64,000 bases of DNA from Brachynemurus nebulosus (lineage: Eukaryota; Arthropoda; Insecta; Neuroptera; Myrmeleontidae). The stretch lies in assembly GCA_035578155.1 (NCBI GenBank), contig JAPWDM010000008.1, positions 25,506,598-25,570,597 on the forward strand, in the 5' to 3' direction. Shown here piece by piece: positions 11,064 through 22,651 of this stretch; positions within the stretch are counted from its first letter, which is position 1, and every line of letters starts with the position of its first letter. The position numbers were made by a program, and so were the translations under genes. Under the pieces are notes generated by a model. The model was not told where the DNA came from. It saw nothing but the letters and a program-made list of their open reading frames with translations, and did no database searches.

Positions 11064-11964
11064 GTTTCTGTAAAATTTATAAGTTAAATAAAAAATAATT
11101 GTCAGTTCATTTTATTAAACCAATTAAATATAATTAAATTAATTTCGTCTTCATTTTATTAAAATTTGAATCGAAAATTATGGTAACGTTTAAAGTTAAC
11201 ATTCTTCGTTACGGAGAAAAACATTCTCCAATAAAATCTTCTTTTCTGGCATTTCCAAATTATGTAACGCCCTAAGGAAATTAATTCGGGGAAATGGACT
11301 CCATCGCAAAATATTATATTAAACTTCATTTCAACATTCTTGGGTGAAATCGTCATCCCTTAACCTTAACCCTTCCGCCAGTGTATACGCATCTAATTTC
11401 ATCTCGGAGTTATTATGCATACAATATTTTTACAAAGACGTTCCAATATTTACATATATAATATAAACAAAAACGCAAGAAATAGTATATTTGAGCTTTT
11501 ACTTGATCGCAAAATTGGATGGAGCTCCTCTCCCTTTCTGTCATTTACTGTATAAAAATACACTACTAGGTATTATTCACTTGAAAAACACAAATGACGT
11601 AATGAATAATAAATATTCCTTTTACTGTTACAGTAAGTATGTAAATACACGAGTATGCATCCACATACATATATAATTGCTACAACTTGTGCACAAAATA
11701 AGTAAATTGAAAACTTTACAACGTTTACATGTTCAAAAATTTAAAGCACGCTTTATTTACATAAATAACAATTTATAGTAGATAAGTAGTTACATGCTGG
11801 CAGCTCTACATTTGATATTAGTGAAACTTTCAAACATTAATAATTTTACATCAAATTTACTCACTACAATACCGTGTCAAAAAGTTAAACTAAGAGTAGA
11901 AGTTTGAAAAATGAATAACAGTGCAGACTCTGTGAGTCTAGTAAGCTCACACAAGTATGAAATA
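11064..11964. other. Nothing recognised
   Basis: Short open frames here (for example 11159-11356 minus and 11491-11676 plus) have no recognised motif and AT-biased composition. Confidence 0.45.
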
Positions 11965-12826
11965 TTAAGGGGGGAGTTCACGCCAGAAACGGCTAATAAA
12001 CTAATTTTTTTCGAATCTCGTTTTTTGTTTTTATTTTGTTATGTGGTTCCTTACAAACACGGTGATATATAAAAGATGGGCAAAAATTTTTTTTTTAGAA
12101 AAATATTTATTTGTGAGCCGCTGCACAGCCAAGTTGCTGCTCCTTTGCAGACAACGCTCGCCCTCCCTCGCGATTTGATCAGTAATATTTAGTTTTGGTG
12201 TGTACATGAATTATAGTATGCACTGAGATAATGTTCTTTTATTTGTATGCCTTTTAGACGTTTTAATAAACAGTGAGTAAACCGCTTCTTTTGTTATTAT
12301 TTTTGTTTTTTACCGTTTCCCGAAAGTTGTGTTTCTTCCGACAAGGAAAATCATATCTCTAGTTCTAGAAAAGATAGAGACTTAATTTTTTTTTATTTTG
12401 TTCATAAACATATTGCGCATAAAGTGGAGTATGCTTTTTCCATTTGAACAATTGTAACTATTTTTAAACATCTTTTTTTAAATAAAAAATTGGGTTTTAT
12501 AATTTTTAGAAGTTCGGGACTACAATTTTATAGTTAATTTTTAAAATTACCTGAGACCCATACTCTGCTTTATGGACAGGACCTTTAGGAATAAGATAAT
12601 GAAAAAATATTTAAAAAATATATTCATTAGTTTTTGAGATATGGCCTTCCTTGTAAACGCTTGAAAACTTATGGAAAAGGGCCCCTCCCCCCACAGGTAA
12701 GAGTAATGAATGTTTCAAAAACAAAATTTTCTATTTGAAACCCTCCCTAATTTGAAAAAAAAAATTTCAACAAGCAAAATAATCATAAATAAAAAAGTTG
12801 CTTTTTTATTTGAACTCCTCCCTTAA
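11965..12826. mobile_element. TTAA-bounded non-autonomous element
   Basis: Ends read TTAAGGGGGGAGTTCA and TGAACTCCTCCCTTAA, so TTAA (11965-11968, 12823-12826) is the apparent target duplication. TTAA is the piggyBac target. No transposase is present; the interior is AT-rich with one GC-richer block at about 12110-12180. Confidence 0.75.
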
Positions 12827-13374
12827 GTGTTATGAACGCACTCATGAGAAACTGAAAACTTAATAGCTCTTCCCAGCGATTCCACGATACCCCTTACTTA
12901 CTACACTTTACGTTCTCAACATTTGGTATCAATTTAGATTATTGAATCGATGATGTATAGTAAAAAGCACATATTTATATATCTAGTTTAGGGATAATCC
13001 GTACTGTAAATCCTATAAATTATAGAGGTTATTGTTAAAAATTTATTAAATAAAATTTTAAGGCCGGATCACTAGTGGAATCCGCTAAAGTGGATCTACT
13101 TTTGAATCACACTAGTTACGATGCTGAGAGATCTAGTAAATCAATTCAAAATGTCAGGCAAAGTAATTGCTGGCACTGGAATTTCAACCTTACCTGATGT
13201 TTTAACCAAAGTAACCCAAAAAATAGGAATAAAATGCTCTGTTTGAGTAAAAAATTGAATTAATTAAAGAATTGTGTTAAAATATAATTATCACACTGTC
13301 AAAACGATTTCTTTGTTCAAAGATTAAAAATTTCTTTAATTTTTTTCTATAAGCTGCGAGAAGAGCTGTTATTG

Positions 13375-13411
<37 letters not shown>

Positions 13412-13855
13412 TAAAATTGGCGAAATATAAATTACGAAAATATGAAACGTTTTAAGCCCAATCCACACTACAGTATACCACTCTCAATAAGATCTTAGTT
13501 CAATAAAATATTTCTATACAAGAAAGAATGGATGTATTCACATTATTTTGGCCTACCTAAATTTACGAGAACGGTCTCGTCGGGTAAGCATATGTGATTT
13601 TGGCCCAGCGGCTTTTTCGGCTATTCTTTTCCATGTACGTTGCTTATGGTGAGTAGTGTTTGAAAATGTATATATTAGACCTCTGCCCCCAATATTGTCA
13701 GAGATATGGGAGTAACAACCCTTAACTTTAAAAATTTTTTTCTCGAAAACTATAGAAGATAATTAAATGAAATTAACAGAGGATGTTGACATATAGTAGC
13801 TTAATATTACACAATTTTTTACATTCGCATTTGCTATATGTCATTTGCTATATTA
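12827..13855. other. Nothing recognised; poly(A) tract inside
   Basis: An A-only run lies at about 13380-13408. A 31-codon ATG frame at 13151-13246 has balanced composition but no recognised motif. No element boundaries were found. Confidence 0.4.
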
Positions 13856-14769
13856 AAGAAACGCCGTGAGCAGCCGGTCGCCATCACGGAAGTCGAATTT
13901 TTCCCTTCTTCTTCTTCATTCATTCCTCTTCACTATCGAATGTCTGCAAGTGAAATGTGATTGAAAGTCTACAAGCGATTTGTAATTTTGGTGGTTTCAA
14001 AACTGATAATGAGTGTCCGGCTGATCAGGGTTTTAAAAAAGGTTTTTAAATTTTCAAGGGATGAATCTCAGTAAATTTCAATTTGGAGCCGATAGCAGTT
14101 AGCAGGAAAAAAGCCAACACAATTCGTACGAGGGCATTCCTACCCATGCTTATCCAATTGCCTTTGTATTTTATTTTTCAATATTAAAAAAGGACCTTAG
14201 ATAGTAAACTGGAAGAACTCTATGAAGATATATTTTCTTTCCAAAAAAATCCAAAGTTTTTCTATTTTATAAATAAAAATCCAAAATTGCTACTTTATAA
14301 ATAAACATTAACTTTAATAACATTTTTAAATTACCTAATATTTATGTATTGCATTTGTTATAAAAGAAAGTTCATTTTATTTTTTCAATTTTTAAAATTC
14401 CTCCGCCTACTTGTATTAGAATAAAAATAATGGATTTAAAACCCATTTAACAATACTATTGAATTCCGATGTAAAAATGGGAGAAGTGGGGGGAAAAGTA
14501 ATATGGAATCCCTAAAAGGCACTAGCTGGATACTAACTCAATACAAGTACAAAATTTTAAATATGTTTTAGATAATTGACCGAAACATTATTTCCAACCA
14601 GTTTGGAAAAGGTCTATTGTTTTGGTGCCACCATCCCCTTAAATGTTAGTTCGCATCCAAAATTTGACCCCACCTTGATAGTATTGATGTGCATCGGAAA
14701 TGAGCCCCACTTACCAAATTTCAGCTCTTGCCTTCCATAGGGGGCCCTACATATATCAAAAGGTGGCGG

Positions 14770-14839
<70 letters not shown>
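13856..14839 (+). mobile_element. Dispersed repeat with (TA)n tail, copy 1
   Basis: This stretch parallels 60027-61427 closely over its first 450 bases. Shared blocks include GCCGTGAGCAGC, ATCACGGAAGTC, GTGGTTTCAAAACTGATAAT, and GAGGGCATTCCTACCCATGC. Both copies end in a (TA)n tract (here 14772-14839). One-sided tails of this kind fit a non-LTR retrotransposon 3' end, but no reverse transcriptase is visible, so the class is inferred. Confidence 0.65.
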
Positions 14840-14841
<2 letters not shown>

Positions 14842-14955
14842 TGACATAATATTGTCACAGTTTCAAAAATAAAAGTGGTATTTTGCAAAGCAAATATTTG
14901 TTTATTATTTACAAATATGGAATACCATAAAATAACGCTCAAATCTATTAATATT
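14840..14955 (-). repeat. Short dispersed repeat family R76, copy 1
   Basis: The minus strand reads TTGAGCGTTATTTTATGG, TATTCCATATTTGTAAATAA, then GCAAAATACCACTT. Related copies lie at 39012-39075 (+), 45158-45300 (+) and 59675-59750 (+). It abuts the (TA)n tail of the preceding repeat. Confidence 0.7.
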
Positions 14956-15410
14956 ACGAAGATTTTCTTCCGTAAAAATACAATTCTAAAAGAAAATAAT
15001 TAAAACCCGTTAATAACCTTTCTAATACAATAAGTACTTATGTAAAATATAAAAATTTTATTACATTTTTTCGAAAAATTGTAACTTAACGTACTTTAAC
15101 TCTTTTTAAATGATTCGCGTTAAAATTTTGTAATATTTCCAAAACGAAATGACAGAATACGTCAAAATAATTTTTTGAAAAAAATGAATATGCAAAATTA
15201 TTTAAGATTAGAATGCTATGTTTATACGTTCTAATCATAACTGTATTATCAATCAGGCAGAAATTTACATAAAAATATTATTATTTCAGTATGGTTTAAC
15301 GTAATTTTTATTCATTTGTAGCAAACTCTTAATAATTTTAGTAAGGTGTAAACATAATCCAAATTCTAACCATATTACATAAAACAAATATTATTGATAA
15401 TTTTTCTTAA

Positions 15411-15482
15411 AAAACTTACACAACTGAGAGAAATAAAATATAAATTCTAAAAACTTACACAGCTGAGAGAAATAAAATATAG
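15411..15482 (+). repeat. Two-copy tandem repeat, about 41 bp
   Basis: AACTTACACAACTGAGAG plus AAATAAAATATA is repeated once with one or two substitutions. Confidence 0.8.
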
Positions 15483-16339
15483 CTGAATCGTTAAATTGAA
15501 TTAAATAATCATGACTTAAAATAATATACTTTTGTACAATTTCAGTTAAAATTATCTTTTCTTTCTCTGTAAAATGTTGGTCTCTGTTTCATTTTTCCAG
15601 TTTTAAATTGAAAAATATCCTCACAATCGTCAAGTTACGGTTTCAAAATGTTTTACGTAAACATAAGTTGTATATTTTTTAATATTATATAAATCAAGTA
15701 GGCACTACCTATTTTCAAAATATACAAATTTAAGTTTTTTAACCATGTGATATTATCAACTTACTAGCATTTACTTCTCTTGTGTCTCATTTCATGTCCT
15801 ATAAAAACAAATCAGACACCGTTGCTAGTCAAAATTGACCGGTAACGGACATTAGTTAACCATTGAAAATTTTAAATGGAAAGCACCAGTCCCGTGCCAT
15901 CGGGGCCTTTTATTTTTCCTAATTTCTCTATTTTCAATTTTAGAGAAAAATGCAAAGAATACTTTTTTCTCTAAATGTTTGAAAATATTGGAATTAGGAG
16001 AAAAAAATTTGTTTTTCTTTTTTTCCGGGGATGATTTCTCCGCAAACTATTAGAGACAGGGTAAGAGGGTGGTATACTTTTTTTTGTAGAATCGAAAGAT
16101 CTACAATTTTTATTTGAAAAAATTTTCCATATCTCGCACACTTCGCGAGATAATTCGAAAATAAACTTTTAGGGATTGTTTCTACCCTTGTCCGGGATCA
16201 GAGCACTTTTTTTCATAGGGGGAATTGTTCTTAGTGACTCTAAGAACATTCCCTCCAATTTTCATCCATATACCCCGATTTCAGCCCTAATTTCACAGGA
16301 CTATACTTAAATATTGCAATCTTGTTTTTTTTCCTTTAC
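15483..16339. other. Nothing recognised downstream of the psq fragment
   Basis: I looked for the DDE core that should follow a psq HTH on the minus strand and did not find one. Confidence 0.4.
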
Positions 16340-16485
16340 ATGCCGTAGAATTGTGGGTTTTGGGATTGAATAAGTTCTTGAGATTTTGTTTAAATTCAAT
16401 TCTTTTTTTCGTAGGTCACAAGAGCTCTTTCTAAATCTTCTTTACTCCACTGATAATATTTCCTTTTATCGTTAGCGTCCGTCAT
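16340..16485 (-). pseudogene. Pipsqueak (psq) HTH DNA-binding domain, one frameshift
   Basis: psq HTH domains bind DNA in pogo/Tigger-type transposases and in insect transcription factors. On the minus strand an ATG at 16485 starts MTDANDKRKYYQWSKEDLER, followed by ALVTYEKKN and a stop. Shifting frame by one base in the A-rich codons restores LNLNKISRTYSIPKPTILRH. The combined pattern K/R-K-Y-x2-W-x2-E-D-L-x2-A-L ... L-N-x3-R-x-Y-x-I-P-K-x-T-x2-R-H is the psq consensus. Directly before the ATG is TTTATTTATTTCAG, a good splice acceptor. After the final CAT comes GTAAAG, a possible donor, so this may have been a second exon. A GTAAGA donor lies about 240 bases upstream near 16728. The frameshift argues for a dead copy. 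No catalytic domain follows. Confidence 0.7.
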
Positions 16486-16968
16486 CTGAAATAAATAAAT
16501 AAACAGTTTGTAAATGTTTCACCTATTCGGTTTTAGACTAGGCGACTAAACCGTACCGGTACAATTTACCGATCTACGAGTGGTACAATTTAACAAACCA
16601 GATAATTTTTGAAAAAACTAAACGTCACAACATAACCCCCAAAATTTTGACACGCCGCGCCGCCAAAATCAATAATAATCTAGCTTAAATCTGTAATCAA
16701 TTTATATAGACTGTGTAGTTTTATCTTACTTTTATCACGAGTTATATCCTTACGAATCAACACGAGAATTTATATCAAATATCACTCAAAAAGATTTTTT
16801 TCGCTCGCACATACACTTCGCTACAGACACTATTTGCAAACAGTGGATTGTTGGTAGGTTGCGTAAGCGCATCGTTTGATGTTGCCAGTGTAGAAACAAT
16901 TACTCATTTAGTGGGAATTTTAGGTGTGGTACGATTTAAACGGCGGTACGATTTCGTGGACTCTCCCC
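16340..16968 (-). mobile_element. 5' part of a TA-bounded pogo-like element (inferred)
   Basis: Taken inward on the minus strand from 16968, the sequence starts (TA)GGGGAGAGTCCACGAAATC and holds repeated CGTACC motifs (about 16925-16955 and 16545-16590). The psq HTH fragment lies 480 bases further in. The end style resembles the TA-GGGGAAGG end of the element at 22652-23591. No matching second end was found, so the element looks truncated and its left limit here is arbitrary. Confidence 0.4.
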
Positions 16969-16970
16969 TA

Positions 16971-18521
16971 AGAGGTTTTCCAATACTTTTTGTGAATTTG
17001 GGATGATTTCAACCCCTTAGACAAGTACGGTCAAAGCAGTTGAGGGTTACTCTTCTCGATGTGCTGCGACCAATGTGGAATACAAACAATAAAAATTTGC
17101 TTTCTTACATCCTCCTCCACTTCTGTCCGGTAACGGGTGATTTCCACCCCTTTAAGGGATTAATACTTCGACTGTGTTTATCCTATACCACCTTACCCTT
17201 GCATTCCTAAAAGCTTGTAAGCAGAAACTATCCATAACGTAAATCTATGACCAGAGAGGTATAAAAGGGGTGCAAAGGAGTGCCAACCCGTTCGGTGGGT
17301 GTTACACCCTTGTTGGAGCCTTTGGAAATAATATAACGGCACGAGAATTGTAAAATGCCTATTCATATTCCTTTTTGTAATGATACTGATATTCATAACT
17401 TTACACTTATTTAGGAGATATTTGTGCATCTATACAAAAATTTAAGGGGTAGGTATAAGAATTTTTTTGACTCCGGATACGCACTTAGCGTGAAATATGC
17501 ATAAAAATATCATAGTCAGTCATCCAGATCACGACACTGGTTTTTTTCTTATTGTTACTTAACCTGAATTTATATTTTTTAAGACACCTTCCACCAATCT
17601 GACCTTGCTGAAATTCTGACCACAAATTTATAAAAAAAGTGATATTAGAAATACGTTTTGTGACAGTGAACTTAAATAAAACTATTTATTTTTTAATCTT
17701 CCACATAATTGTACTTTTATATATTTAACGTAATTAATTTTTAATTTTTACATTAATTTCTAGATAACAACTGAAACTGCTTCACTCAAAAATGACCTAA
17801 AAAAATATTGTTTTTGAGTATCATGAAATTATTTATTTAAACTTTTGTTACGGTAGTATATTCAGGGCAGTAAGTATGGTTACACACATGTAATTTAAAG
17901 TTGTAATATGAAAATTTACGATAACGATGAATAACGAACTATTTGATGTCGGTAGTTATCTTCTTACATACATGTAAGAGTACAAACTGCACTATCTTAT
18001 CTGTATTAACGGAACTATTACTATAGGCTTAAATATAGAAAACTATGAAAAAATAAAGAAAAAATGAAAAATTGATTATTATCCGCTTAAATGTTAAATG
18101 TAAACTTTCGAAATTATTTAAAAATTACTTAAAGGATTCTATACAAATGGAAGTGTATGATGCCTCCTTATTATCGGCCGTATATTTATTTGTATTCGCC
18201 AATATAAGGGGTCCCAATGCTTTTAGACCCACAGATCCGTTAGTGTACCATGGTCCATTAATCATTTCCGGCAGCGCCTACTGGTCCCGAATTCTAAATT
18301 CAATCAAAAATTTTTCCTTAAAATATGAGTGACGAAAAAAGAAAAGTTTCACAAAGCCACTTTTTTTATTTTCCTTTTTTTTAGCGGATCAGCTGCAGCG
18401 CACAGCTTAGAAACCCCTGCTTTATATTTTCACTATTTTTTAGTGTAAATTTCATTATCGACTTATAAGTCTTCGAGATACTTCATACTACAAGAATATT
18501 TTTTTAAGATACGAGTTTTAC
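16971..18521. other. Mostly unassigned; hAT-like single end at 18360-18410
   Basis: At 17000-17300 diverged blocks (GGGATGATTTCAACCCC, GGGTGATTTCCACCCC) suggest an old tandem array. At about 18360-18410 the minus strand reads CAGGGGTTTCTAAGCTGTGC, a hAT-type terminus without a partner. An open frame at 18072-18332 has no recognised motif. Confidence 0.4.
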
Positions 18522-19922
18522 ATATCGTCGCCTTCCAGGCATAAGGTCGTATCTCATTTTTAGTGATTTTTTTAGGAGAGTAGAAAAACAAGAACTACAC
18601 TGTTACATTTTGTTTTGTAAATCGTAAACGAATGTAGGTACTTGAAGAATATTAGTCTGCACATATATTGATATCTTAGGTTCAAATTTATAAAACAAAA
18701 TGAGGAGTTGGCGGGAAGAACGATGAAGGTCAATTTTTTTTAAATTTTCGGTTATTCTATTTTCGTATATAGCTTACGCCGTATTTTTATATGTACTAAC
18801 AAGTAAAGAATAAAACGAAGAGCCTGTTGAGTAATCGAGCCCAAAAGAAGTGACTTAGCGGAAAAAATTATGAAGGTTAGTCGCTTTAGCTGAAAGAACG
18901 ATGAGGGTTTATTATTGTCTCATTGTCAACTTCCTTGTATTATGAAAATAAATTTACTTATTTATGAAAATAAGTAAGAATATGGTTTAACGTCCAATTT
19001 TAGGACAAGTATTCTAAAACAGACACCATCCATATTATTAATTATATATTTTTATTTATTTCACGACTTTTTTAATTATATATTTTATGGTGTGAGTGAT
19101 GTATAAGGAAATTGGTGGGGGGCTAGGATTTAGAAGGTGGTCGTCGGAAGCCGTCTTCTTGAGGAACTATACCAATATTCATCTGGAAGGGAGAATGCAG
19201 AAAACTTTCATACGATAATATTGATATTTGAATAATTGTCAATAATATTGTGTGTACGCAGTGTACGTAAGCTTCAATATTTTTCCTGTAATTCGGTCAG
19301 TTCAAACTGTATATGAAAAAATATATATTTTTAGAAACACTCTGTGGATCATAAGAAAACAGATTAAAAAAATAAACATCTTGTTTGTTATATGATAAAT
19401 GTTTGTCTTCAGTTTTAAGATCGTGAACCGCATTTTTAAGTTTCATGGGTCGTATTTCTAGGGTTCGTAGGCCGTAGTTTAAGAATCCTTGCTATATTTA
19501 TGCAATCATCATTTTGATCGTGAGCTATTCAATAAAATAATCTTGTTGAATCGACGGTGTGTACATAATTTTTCCTGTAAATCTTTGCGCCATTCATCAT
19601 TTTTTCAGTTTGTAGTAACAACTGTATAAATATTTAGTCAGATTAGTTTTGTTAATATTAAAGGAAACTAGTGATAATGAGTCACATAATATAATATGGA
19701 TGCATGAATATACCGATATAAGAATTAATGATTTAAATCACTATTAGCAATGCCAAAAAATGGTTTTAAAACTTAAGATTCGATTTACTCAGTTTCTATA
19801 AAAACTCACCTTCATCGTTTTTCCCGCCGACTCCTCAAATGTGACAGTAGTTTTTGTTTTTCTACTCTCCTAAAAAATCACTAAAAATAAGATACGACCT
19901 TATGCCTGGAAGGCGACGATAT
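18522..19922. mobile_element. Inverted-repeat element with repeated GAACGATGAAGGT motif
   Basis: The left end (ATATCGTCGCCTTCCAGGCA from 18522) and the right end (its complement, to 19922) match for about 85 bases, including GGTCGTATCT and AGGAGAGTAGAAAAACAA. Just inside, GCGGGAAGAACGATGAAGGT and variants occur at about 18706, 18857, 18889 and, inverted, at about 19812. These look like subterminal binding sites. The left arm has about 70 extra bases relative to the right. No transposase was seen. Confidence 0.75.
19425..19495 (-). mobile_element. hAT-like terminus
   Basis: The minus strand reads CAAGGATTCTTAAACTACGG followed by CCTACGAACCC, a typical hAT end. It lies inside the larger inverted-repeat element. 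Its partner end was not found. Confidence 0.4.
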
Positions 19923-20009
19923 ATATACTTTTGAATTTGTTCCTTTATAGGACGATTATTCTGACACCTCATTTGATAGAATTTGTTTATACATTTATTC
20001 GTCGAAAAT

Positions 20010-20165
20010 CCAATATGGCGTTTTATAGCCGCCTGTATCACTCTGGAGATTAAGACAAATCTAACGACATGACACCTCTTTTACCACAATCCATCGAGCC
20101 ATTTAGGTCGCAGACTGCATCAAGAAACAGACCATAACCTTCCTTCTGTGTGGCTGTCGCGTACA
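20010..20165 (-). mobile_element. Fragment of a non-LTR-like repeat shared with 62.1 kb
   Basis: On the minus strand it follows the same order as 62100-62230: GTTATG, GTCTGTTTCT, GCAGTCTGC, CTAAA-GGCT, GA-GGATT, GGTAAAA, GGTGTC, GTCTTAA and AGAGTG/GGAGTG. Both are diverged members of one family. Confidence 0.6.
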
Positions 20166-20169
20166 AAAC

Positions 20170-21136
20170 AATTCATCAAAGTTTTTTTTTCACATATTGA
20201 CATATTTTTATAATGACACACATACGTACATAATATAGATACATATTGCGTGTGACACAGTGTAATGTAAATGAAAACAGGCATTTACTTTTTATTTAAT
20301 ATAATATAGGTAGTTAACAACTTAATTCCAATTTCTAATAACAAATTTAATGTCGTTTACATAAATTGAATAATATCTGCTATTTATTTATATTAATGTC
20401 TTTTTCCGTACAAATCATTTTGATAAAATTTCCCCCCCTTGTAAAAAGTGTTATAATGGATCATTTGCATACATATAATACATATACATACCTATGGTAG
20501 CTATATAAGTATTCGTATAATATATAGAAAATCTATATTACGAAAAGTTGCGTGCTAAAAATATTAAATTAATTTGAAATTTTTTTCTGTAAGAAAAACA
20601 AATTTGCATAACAAAATTTCATTTATTTTTTCTTATTAAAAATTTTAATACATTCTTTCCATTCAAAACAACGTAATTGTAATACAATACTTTGGTACAC
20701 TGAGCACAAATTAAGGTTATTTTGTAAATTAAGTAAAGTTTAAAAGGCAAATAAATGTATGGTGTATGCATTTTTTATAGATTTATTTCATGCAAAATCG
20801 CAAAATGGTATTCGTTTATAGTATCCTGATGTTAAAATTCTTGTTTCCCTAATTTCATAATACCTTCTCTACACTCTCGGTCGAAATTCCTTGCCAAAGT
20901 ACTCGCTAAAGTTCATCGAAGCCGGAAAAGTGTCATCACAGATCCATAAAGCTATGCGAATATCTTAACACTACAGAGTAGTGTTTCTCAAGCTTTTTTC
21001 AGTCACAGTCTGGTAAAATCTCGGATAATTTTGTGCGGACCGGTTACATATAAGATGACATTATGACGATCATCAGTTTTCTAAAAAACATTTATATTGA
21101 ATATGAAAAGTGGTTTTGCGATCACTTAGTCGACCA
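20170..21136. other. Mostly unassigned; hAT-like start near 20984
   Basis: AGTGTTTCTCAAGC at about 20986 resembles a hAT terminus, but no partner end or 8-bp duplication was identified. No gene was recognised. Confidence 0.35.
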
Positions 21137-21379
21137 TGTAATTCAGAGAGCTTTCTTAAGTATTAGAGAAATGTTTAAAAGCCATTCTTTAATTTCAAAT
21201 ACAGTATTATTATATCCTGGAACATTGTCGCCATTAGTTGGAATAACATTTAGTCGTGTAATATGAAATTTCGTTTTCCGACCACTTGGGCAGCCATATA
21301 CATAATTCAGACAAATATCGATGCTTTCTTATAATAAGCATTAGAGAAATGTTTAAAAGCCAATCTTTAATTTTAAATA

Positions 21380-21965
21380 CACACACCAGCATAATTAGCG
21401 GAACAAAAAAAAATATAAAAACCTATTTATTAAACAAAGTTGGCGGTTTTTTTTCATTTTTACTTTAAATAATATTGAAGTAACGAATCAGTTGTCTTTC
21501 CATAGAATTGTTTTTATTTATTATTGATGCAATTCTTTTTAAGAGGTCTGTCACTTACGAATTCAAATACCGTTTCTTCTCAATGTGGTCGAGCTTCAAA
21601 CTGCCGTAATTGAAGAATGGCAAAGACTGTCCCAGGAAACTATAGATAACATCATCCTGAGTATAGAAAAACGAATGGAAGCTTTGATAAGAACGCGGGA
21701 GAGACCAGGCGGAATTAAAACGCTGTGTTTCGTTTTCTATTTGTTAAATAATCTTTAACTTAAATTATTCTTAGACGACATAAGATTCCAAAAATTTGCC
21801 ATTTTATATGGTTACTTGTTTTGCTACCGAAAATAAAGGTATATCGACTTGTGAACATGTAATTTTAAGTGAATAATTAAATAATGTTAATATTTTCTTG
21901 AAATTAAATGGTTTGTTTGATTTTTATAGATTTTTTGTATGTTCCACTAATTATGCCGGTGTGTG
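21380..21965 (+). mobile_element. Tc1-like element, internally deleted
   Basis: The ends read CACACACCAGCATAATTAGC and, inverted, CACACACCGGCATAATTAGT, each followed by GGAACA. TA flanks both ends (21378-21379 and 21966-21967). The 586-bp body holds only the C-terminal part of a Tc1-type transposase frame. Confidence 0.88.
21591..21758 (+). pseudogene. Tc1-type transposase C-terminus
   Basis: Tc1 transposases integrate at TA sites through a DDE/D core and end with a conserved helical tail. This frame reads ELQTAVIEEWQRLSQETIDN then IILSIEKRMEALIRTRE, and ends at TAA 21756-21758. The pattern L-x8-EEW-x2-(L/I)-(P/S)-QE-x-I-(D/R)-x-L/I-I-x-S-(M/I)-x-(R/K)-R is the standard Tc1 tail; the usual P-R-R before C-x-A-V is altered to EKR. 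Sequence upstream within the element (21410-21590) no longer encodes the DDE core. The terminal repeat orientation agrees with the direction of the frame. Confidence 0.85.
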
Positions 21966-22337
21966 TAGAATCATTGTATCTTGGAATCATTTCGGCCATT
22001 AATTGGATTAACCTTTGGTCGTGTAATATGAAATGTCGTTTTCCAACCATTTGGCCGTCTATATGTTCCCATAAAGTTAGCCCCGCCATTTTCTTTTTTT
22101 ATGCAAGTGTGCTATCGCCGTAAGTAGAAAAAGCTAAGTCAAGAGCACATGTATTTTACCAGATATTGTATTGCATTTTTCACCATGATGGGTTTTCCTA
22201 ATAAACTTGAAACTTCAAGGTAATTTTTTTATTCTAGATTCGGTTTTCATCATTTTGATTCTAATAATTTTAGCATACCTATATCTATAGAAAAAAACTT
22301 GTTTCTGATTTTTTACGTAACATGTGTAGGTATACTC

Positions 22338-22555
22338 AATTTCAAATACAATTGAACATGAGTCATCTTTAAAGAAATTAAATAATTCTTTTATTCGAAA
22401 TAAATCAATCTTCTATTCTTTTCAAAAAACAAACTGTAAATTTAGAATTTACGTTAAGTGCACTAATGAAAGAGATAAAGCCAAGAAAACGGAAATTATT
22501 TACATTCATAAGTGATGAATAATGGTTAAATTTAAGTGAAATTGATCATAGCATT
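22338..22555 (+). repeat. Dispersed repeat family R210, copy 1
   Basis: It shares a long collinear block with 63001-63213 (+) and 48939-49148 (-). Diagnostic pieces are GAGATAAAGCCAAGAAAACG, GGAAATTATTTA, GTGATGAA and TGGTTAAATTTAA. See the findings for a possible coding origin. Confidence 0.75.
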
Positions 22556-22651
22556 TGCGAAAATTAAAATAATCTCTTTCAAAGGACAAATATAAATTTT
22601 CTCAGCATTTCAATAACAACATTCTTTTTTGAAGAGGTATATTTCCAACGG

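Larger units (their letters stand above)
21137..22080 (+). repeat. Tandem duplication, second unit interrupted by a Tc1-like element
   Basis: Unit 1 (21137-21302) and unit 2 (21303-21379, then 21966-22080) share AATTCAGA, ATTAGAGAAATGTTTAAAAG, GCCAxTCTTTAATTT, GGAA-CATT, CCATTA-TTGGA and GTCGTGTAATATGAAAT. The match in unit 2 stops at AAATA and resumes directly after the Tc1-like element. Unit 1 thus displays the unoccupied site. Confidence 0.8.

Noticed and set aside
13151..13246. 31-codon ATG frame with balanced codons
   Set aside because: Too short to support alone; no recognised motif, promoter or splice context.
21904..22089. 61-codon minus-strand frame that looks slightly Tc1-like
   Set aside because: It spans the Tc1-like terminal repeat and the flanking duplicated unit; the true transposase tail is on the plus strand at 21591-21758.
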